Shown in pieces: positions 59,715 through 64,000 of a stretch of 64,000 bases of DNA; the first letter of the stretch is position 1; every line of letters starts with the position of its first letter. The translations under genes and the position numbers were made by a program. Source of the DNA: G965276765 sp965276765 (GTDB lineage Bacteria > Actinomycetota > Acidimicrobiia > Acidimicrobiales > Palsa-688); the NCBI GenBank assembly GCA_965276765.1, contig OZ255627.1, positions 806,001 to 870,000 of the forward strand, read 5' to 3'. The notes beneath the pieces were generated by a model. That model was given only the letters and a program-made list of their open reading frames with translations. It did no database searches and was not told where the DNA came from.

Positions 59715-61192
59715 GTGCCCTCGCTACGTCCGCGACCTCGGGGGGCGACGTCGCCGCCGACCCCCGCCGCTTCCGAGCTCTCGGCGTCATCGCCCTCGCC
59801 CAGCTGATGGTCGTGCTCGACGCCTCGATCGTCACCGTCGCCCTGCCCTCGATCCAGGCTGGCCTTCACATCTCGGTGGCCGACCGCCAGTGGGCGTTCA
59901 CCGCTTACTCCCTGGCTTTCGGCGGCCTGCTCCTCCTCGGCGGCCGTGTCGCCGACTTCGTGGGCCGCAAGCGCATCTTCGAGATCAGCCTGGTCGGCTT
60001 CGCCGCCGCCTCGGCCCTCGGCGGCGTGGCCCAGAACGCGCCCATGCTCTTCGGGGCCCGAGCCGCCCAGGGTGCGTTCGCTGCCCTCTTGGCCCCCGCC
60101 GCCCTGTCGCTCATCACGGTGACGTTCACTGATGCCAAGGAGCAGGCCCGGGCCTTCGGGGTCTACGGCGCCATCTCCGCCGGCGGTCTGTCCATCGGCC
60201 TGATCATGGGCGGAATGCTGACCCAGTGGGCCTCGTGGCGGTGGACCCTGCTGGTCAACGTGCCCATCGCCCTGATCGCCCTGGCCGGATCGCGCTGGCT
60301 GGTGACCGAGAGCAAAGCCGAAGGCAAGGCGCGTTATGACATCGTCGGCACCGCCGCCGTCACCGCCGGCCTGGTCGCCCTGGTCTACGGCTTCACCAAA
60401 GCCGACTCCGACGGCTGGACGTCGGGGAGCACGATCGCCTTGCTGGCCGCCGCCGTGGTCCTACTGGCCGCGTTTGTGGCCATCGAGGCCCGCATCAAAC
60501 ACCCCCTGTTGCCGCTGCGGGTACTGGCCGACCGCACCCGGGGCGGCGCCTACCTCGGCAGCCTCCTCCTGATAGCCGGCATGTTCAGCACCTTCGTGCT
60601 CCTGACCTACTACTTGCAGGGCATCCTCGGCTACTCGGCCCTCAAGACCGGCTTCGCCTACCTGCCCTACTCGGCCGGGGTCTTCGTGGGGGCCACCCTG
60701 GCCGGCAAGCTGATGGCCCGGACCGGACCCCGGCCCCTCATGGTCGGCGGCATGGCGCTCGGCGCCATTGGCCTGGTGCTGTTCACGCAGATCGGTGTCC
60801 ACACCGGCTTCTGGAGCCACGTCGTGCCGGCTGAGGTGATCACCAGCCTGGGCCTCGGGTTGGCCTTCGTGCCCCTGATCTCGACCGCCCTGGTCGGGGT
60901 GCAGCCCGCCGATGCCGGGGTGGCCAGCGCCCTGGTCAACACCACCCAGCAGATAGGCAACTCACTCGGCGTCGCCCTGCTCAACACCATCGCCGCCACC
61001 GCAACGGCGAGCTACGTGGCCAGCCACGGGTTGTCCACCGCAGCCCACGCCGTCGGCCTGGTGCACGGCTATACCACGGCGTTCACCGTCGGTGCCGTCT
61101 TCCTCGGCGTGAGCGCCGTAGTCTGCTTGTTCCTGGTCCGGGCTCGACGAGAGGACGTAATAGCGGCCGACGCCGAAGAGGTGATGGCCTAA
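59711..61192 (+). CDS. DHA2-family MFS exporter
   Basis: The 493-residue protein has MVVLDASIVTVALPSIQAG in the first helix, DRQWAFTAYSLAFGGLLLLGGRVADFVGRKRIFE (motif A), ARAAQGAFAALLAPAALSL and a second-half domain starting RGGAYLGSLLLIAGMFSTFVLLTYYLQG. About 14 transmembrane helices are expected. GTG 59711 overlaps the DUF427 stop. It is the third DHA2 exporter with its own local regulator in this window. Confidence 0.92.
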   Translation: MSALATSATSGGDVAADPRRFRALGVIALAQLMVVLDASIVTVALPSIQAGLHISVADRQWAFTAYSLAFGGLLLLGGRVADFVGRKRIFEISLVGFAAASALGGVAQNAPMLFGARAAQGAFAALLAPAALSLITVTFTDAKEQARAFGVYGAISAGGLSIGLIMGGMLTQWASWRWTLLVNVPIALIALAGSRWLVTESKAEGKARYDIVGTAAVTAGLVALVYGFTKADSDGWTSGSTIALLAAAVVLLAAFVAIEARIKHPLLPLRVLADRTRGGAYLGSLLLIAGMFSTFVLLTYYLQGILGYSALKTGFAYLPYSAGVFVGATLAGKLMARTGPRPLMVGGMALGAIGLVLFTQIGVHTGFWSHVVPAEVITSLGLGLAFVPLISTALVGVQPADAGVASALVNTTQQIGNSLGVALLNTIAATATASYVASHGLSTAAHAVGLVHGYTTAFTVGAVFLGVSAVVCLFLVRARREDVIAADAEEVMA

Positions 61193-61481
61193 TCCGAACC
61201 CGCCGAAGCTCGCGCCGATGCCCACAGCTCCGGCCGCCAACAGGCGGTCAGGGCGGGCGTCGACCGCCGGCGGTCCCGACGGCCCAGGTCGTTCGCCGAG
61301 GGCCCGAGCCGGCATCGTTGCAAGCAATTCGTGGCAGCGGTGCTCTTGCCAACATCGTGGGGTCGAAAGCGATCCAGGCCGAGGTATCCGCCTCAGAGGG
61401 CCAGCGGCCACCAGGACCTCGCCAGGAAGTCGCGGGGGGGGGATCCGCTAGCGGGCGGCGTCGAGTGCTCCTCCGGTGTTG
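61193..61481. other. Intergenic region upstream of Phd/VapC module
   Basis: About 290 bases. No gene is supported. A run of GGGGGGGG lies near 61435. Confidence 0.35.
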
Positions 61482-61501
61482 GGTAGCAGAACTGCTACCA
61501 T
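61482..61501 (+). promoter_or_regulatory. Operator-promoter of Phd/VapC module
   Basis: GGTAGCAG-AA-CTGCTACC (61482-61499) is a perfect palindrome that overlaps TACCAT (61496-61501), a -10 box placed 7 nt before ATG 61509. Binding by the antitoxin complex would block RNA polymerase directly. The transcript would be leaderless. Confidence 0.68.
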
Positions 61502-61508
61502 CTCCGGG

Positions 61509-61754
61509 ATGGACTCCATCCCGCAGAAGCAACTGCGCAATCAGGTTGGCGAAGTCCTACGACGAGTTGAGGCGGGCGAGACTCTCACCGTGACCGTCGC
61601 CGGGCGTCCGGTGGCCGAGTTAGGTCCGGCAGTCCGCCGTCGCTGGGTCGCGGGGCCAGCGCTTGCCCGCGTCTGGCACGGCCCCACACCGCGCGGGCTC
61701 GACGACGATCTCGCCCAGCTCGGCGCGGCTGTGGTCGATCCGTTCCGCTCATGA
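61509..61754 (+). CDS. Phd/YefM-type antitoxin
   Basis: The 81-residue protein starts MDSIPQKQLRNQVGEVLRRVEAGETLTVTVAGRPVAEL, the Phd/YefM DNA-binding fold (about residues 1-40). A flexible tail, WHGPTPRGLDDDLAQLGAAVVDPFRS, is typical of the antitoxins of this group. Its stop overlaps the VapC start (ATGA). The start is fixed by the -10 box. Confidence 0.86.
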   Translation: MDSIPQKQLRNQVGEVLRRVEAGETLTVTVAGRPVAELGPAVRRRWVAGPALARVWHGPTPRGLDDDLAQLGAAVVDPFRS

Positions 61755-62128
61755 GGGCGCTCCTCGACACCTCGGTGCTGATCGGCGAGGGCGCCCCTGA
61801 CGACATCGAGGCGGCGATCAGCGTCGCCTCGATCACCGAGCTGCACTTCGGGGTTCTCATCGCCGACGATGCCGACGAGAGGGCTCGTCGTACCGATCGT
61901 CTCGCCGCGGTGGAGGCGGCGTTCGATCCGCTCCCGGTGACCATCGAGGTTGCCCGGGCGTGGGGACGCCTGGCGGCAGCGGTTACTCGGCGGGGTGGCA
62001 ACCCCCGGCGCCGTCAGATCGACCTGGCCATAGCGGCGACCGCGACGGTTGAGAAGGTGCCGCTACTCACCCACAACGTTGCCGACTTCCAGATCATCGA
62101 AGACCTGATCGATGCTCGCCGAGCCTGA
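61751..62128 (+). CDS. VapC-type PIN-domain toxin
   Basis: The 125-residue PIN protein has MRALLDTSVLIGEG (Asp6), SVASITELHFGVLIA (Glu), RRRQIDLAIAATATVEKVPLLTHNVADFQII (final Asp residues). All acidic positions expected for RNase activity are present and the frame is whole, so this module looks functional. Confidence 0.88.
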   Translation: MRALLDTSVLIGEGAPDDIEAAISVASITELHFGVLIADDADERARRTDRLAAVEAAFDPLPVTIEVARAWGRLAAAVTRRGGNPRRRQIDLAIAATATVEKVPLLTHNVADFQIIEDLIDARRA

Positions 62129-62229
62129 ATGCCCTCGGCCCTGGACGCAGGGCCCACCCTCACCAGGCGGAGAGTGTCCGATAGGGGATCCCGTTACGGA
62201 CACACCCGCCTCTGCCCGAATGGCTCCGC

Positions 62230-63288
62230 TCAGGCCGCCTGGAGGTGGTAGGAGGTGCCCGAGCTGCTCTGCACCCACGCATCGGGGAGAGCGCGGGCGA
62301 GGGCGTGCTGGGCTCGCCAGCCGGTGCAGTGGCCGGGGACGACCAGGTCCGGGGTCAGCTCTTCGATGGCCCTCACGGTCGGTGCGATGACGGGTTCGAA
62401 CACCGGTCCGCTCAGGTGGAAGCCCCCGATCACGGCATGGAGTCGATGGACGCCGGTGAGGCGCATGGCGTGGCGGATGATGTTGACGATGCCGGCGTGG
62501 CCGCACCCGGTGATGACCACCAGGCCCTTGCCGGCGACGTCAACGACGAGGGCTTGGTCGTCGATGACCTCCGCGTCGTGGTGCCAGCCATGGCCGTCCC
62601 ATGCCTGGTGGGCGGGAGGCATGCCCCGTTCGAACTCGGTGGTGCGGTCGACCTCGCCGGTGATCAGGATGGAGCCTTCGACCAGCAACGACGGTTGGCG
62701 CCGTTCGATCACCTCGAAGCCCTCGCGACCCAGGGCGTGGGCCGACAGGGTCGGCAAGTCGACGGGCTCGGTGTCAGGGGGGGCCCGGCGACGCCGGGTC
62801 CAGACGGCGGGGTGAACGGTGAGGGGGAGGCCGTGGCCCCCTCGGAGCCGGTTCAGACCGGCGAAGCCACCGGCATGATCGAAGTGCCCGTGGCTCAGCA
62901 CCACCCCCTGAAGGTCACCGAAGTCGATGCCGAGACGCTCGGCGTTGATCGCCATGCCATCGGGGGAGACGCCGGTGTCAAACAGCAGCGTCGAGCGCCT
63001 TGTACCCCTCCGGACCGTCACGAGGGCCGAGAATCCGTGCTCGGCCAGGAGTCCGGTCTTGGTTTTCCCTCCGTCGAAGAGCGGGGCCGACACCGAACCG
63101 ATGTGCATTGGCGGGCGCACAATGCCGTCCTGGGAGACGAGCAAACCGTCGAACGTGTTGTCGACAAGGGTTGTAACGGTGGCCTCGTCCACCCCCAGCA
63201 GACCGATCGGATCTACCGCAGGTCCATCCGCGACCCTGGGCGTCGTCGCCTCTCGCTGGGCCGGGTCACCAACGTCATCGCACACCAT
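62230..63288 (-). CDS. Metallo-beta-lactamase-fold hydrolase (MptB/dihydropterin synthase-like group)
   Basis: About 352 residues. It has TLVDNTFDGLLV near the start, LLAEHGFSALVTV, LFDTGVSPDGM, the metal motif VVLSHGHFDHAGG (HxHxDH, about residues 126-138), VVITGCGHAGIVNIIRHA and PDLVVPGHCTGWRAQHALA with the last His. This set is that of proteins annotated 7,8-dihydropterin-6-methyl-4-(ribofuranosyl)aminobenzene-phosphate synthase-like. The role here is unknown. ATG 63288 is the probable start; 63330 is open too. Confidence 0.84.
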   Translation of the reverse strand: MVCDDVGDPAQREATTPRVADGPAVDPIGLLGVDEATVTTLVDNTFDGLLVSQDGIVRPPMHIGSVSAPLFDGGKTKTGLLAEHGFSALVTVRRGTRRSTLLFDTGVSPDGMAINAERLGIDFGDLQGVVLSHGHFDHAGGFAGLNRLRGGHGLPLTVHPAVWTRRRRAPPDTEPVDLPTLSAHALGREGFEVIERRQPSLLVEGSILITGEVDRTTEFERGMPPAHQAWDGHGWHHDAEVIDDQALVVDVAGKGLVVITGCGHAGIVNIIRHAMRLTGVHRLHAVIGGFHLSGPVFEPVIAPTVRAIEELTPDLVVPGHCTGWRAQHALARALPDAWVQSSSGTSYHLQAA

Positions 63289-63349
63289 CCGACCATACAA
63301 AGCGCAGCCGAGGCAGGGCCATAGCGACAACCGCGACGACGACGCGAGC

Positions 63350-63898
63350 TCATCCCGGCCAGTCGCCGGCGCCCCAACGCTGCGCCCACCGGTCGCGGGT
63401 GAGCACGGTGACGTGCAGCTCGATGCGGCGCACCGGATGGATGGTGACTCGCTCTAATTCGAACCCGAGCTTGGCCATGACTCGCCCGGACGGCTCGTTG
63501 GCCGGCTCGAAGATGCTGACGATGCGGTCCAGGTGGAGCGTCTCGAATCCCGATAGGACCGAAGCAGCGCCGGCCTCGGTGGCGTAGCCGCGCCCCCGCC
63601 ACGCTGCACCCAGGCGCCAGCCCACTTCCACGGCGGGCAGGATCTCGGGAAGGAAGGCCGGGACCGAGAGGCCAGCCCAACCGGCCAGGGCACCGGTCCT
63701 GGCTTCGATCACCGCCTGCAGGCCGAATCCCCTATGGGCGTAACTGTCGAGCACCCGGTCGAGGAACTCCTCGGTCTCCGCTCGGGTCTGGCCTCTTCCC
63801 AGGGGATACTGCCAAAACCCCGTTTCGGCATGCAGCGCGGTCAGGGCATCGAGGTCGGCGTGGGACAAGGGCCGCAGCACGAGGCGAGCGGTCTCCAC
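63350..63898 (-). CDS. GNAT-family N-acetyltransferase (RimJ/RimL-like)
   Basis: The 182-residue protein begins ETARLVLRPLSHADLDALTALHAE, the RimJ/RimL-type start, and has motif A in VEVGWRLGAAWRGRGYATEAGAASVLSGF (about residues 89-117) and NEPSGRVMAKLGFELERV. It would acetylate an N-terminus or small molecule. The start is GTG 63898. Confidence 0.87.
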   Translation of the reverse strand: METARLVLRPLSHADLDALTALHAETGFWQYPLGRGQTRAETEEFLDRVLDSYAHRGFGLQAVIEARTGALAGWAGLSVPAFLPEILPAVEVGWRLGAAWRGRGYATEAGAASVLSGFETLHLDRIVSIFEPANEPSGRVMAKLGFELERVTIHPVRRIELHVTVLTRDRWAQRWGAGDWPG

Positions 63899-63933
63899 GA
63901 TCCCTATCCCATCTACCGTAATAGTAATCCCAT

Positions 63934-63999
63934 TCAGTGAGATGGCCCCAGGAGGTCGGCGGCGGCGAGGACAAGGCCGAACGCCTCGATGTCGACGGT
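63934..63999 (-). CDS. C-terminal end of an unidentified protein (partial)
   Basis: The minus frame from the window edge reads TVDIEAFGLVLAAADLLGPSH and stops at 63934-63936. It is protein-like in composition and lies 35 bp before the GNAT start in the same direction. It is too short to identify and may be chance. Confidence 0.3.
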   Translation of the reverse strand, partial: TVDIEAFGLVLAAADLLGPSH

Positions 64000-64000
64000 C

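Noticed and set aside
1..64000. CRISPR arrays, rRNA genes, prophage structural genes or a replication origin
   Set aside because: No regularly spaced repeats, rRNA-like segments, capsid/tail/terminase genes or dnaA-box clusters were seen on reading both strands.

Overview
The window is GC-rich DNA from an actinobacterium. An acidimicrobiia-like or other deep-branching lineage fits best, but this is inference because there is no rRNA or other marker gene. Support comes from the codon usage, frequent GTG starts, many ATGA/GTGA gene overlaps, the families present (DUF4188, CaiB-type CoA transferase, ECF sigma with a SnoaL-like tail, DHA2 exporters, PPOX/F420-type split-barrel proteins), and about a dozen genes with a TANNNT -10 box placed 6-7 nt before the start codon, which is the layout of leaderless actinobacterial transcription. 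No tRNA, rRNA or CRISPR array was seen.

Layout. 1-2.3 kb: end of an acyl-CoA beta-oxidation operon (acyl-CoA synthetase, enoyl-CoA hydratase, acyl-CoA dehydrogenase). 2.3-7.8 kb: first half of a purine-catabolism locus, with an HpxO-type FAD urate hydroxylase, a PhyH-like dioxygenase (frameshifted), PuuE-type allantoinase, allantoate amidohydrolase, a small allophanate-hydrolase-C-like protein, OHCU decarboxylase and HIU hydrolase. 7.9-19.8 kb: an interruption bounded by two gene remnants (Fe/2OG oxygenase at 7.9-8.5 kb, ABC permease at 19.3-19.8 kb). It carries an aldo/keto reductase, a Dph6-like ATPase, a TetR regulon (SDR, DUF4188, Ser-x-x repeat protein, DHA2 exporter) tied together by four copies of a CTTGACA-N-TGTCAAG palindrome, and a PsiD-like phosphatidylserine-decarboxylase-family enzyme. 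19.8-25.0 kb: second half of the purine locus, with an 8-oxoguanine deaminase-like amidohydrolase and a three-subunit xanthine-dehydrogenase-type hydroxylase. Together the halves would take oxidised or free purines via urate, 5-HIU, OHCU and allantoin to allantoate and beyond.

25-41 kb is a gene-dense accessory zone: toxin-antitoxin modules (VapBC twice, BrnTA, and an unnamed toxin/HTH pair), three APH-fold kinases over the wider window, NUDIX, VOC, GNAT and PPOX genes, a TrmH-type methyltransferase, ComB, GrpB, an ECF sigma factor, and many broken genes, including a NUDIX/methyltransferase chimera. 41.6-45.0 kb holds two nested insertion sequences whose order of arrival can be read from their target duplications: an IS1380-family element (TTAG duplication) and, 3 bp inside its left end, an IS4-family element (10-bp duplication) that carries a second gene. 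45-64 kb has an alternative-oxidase-like di-iron protein, MarR, ArsR, TetR and WYL regulators each next to plausible targets (SDR, DHA2 exporters, aldo/keto reductase, VOC), a further Phd/VapC module, a metallo-beta-lactamase-fold protein and GNAT acetyltransferases.

Two window-wide features stand out. A ~65-bp dispersed intergenic repeat occurs at least five times (17.5, 31.7, 37.2, 48.3 and 51.2 kb). Also, more than ten genes are interrupted by single-base changes in short homopolymers, and three by in-frame TAG codons. This pattern could be true gene decay or uncorrected long-read sequencing error, and raw reads would be needed to tell.
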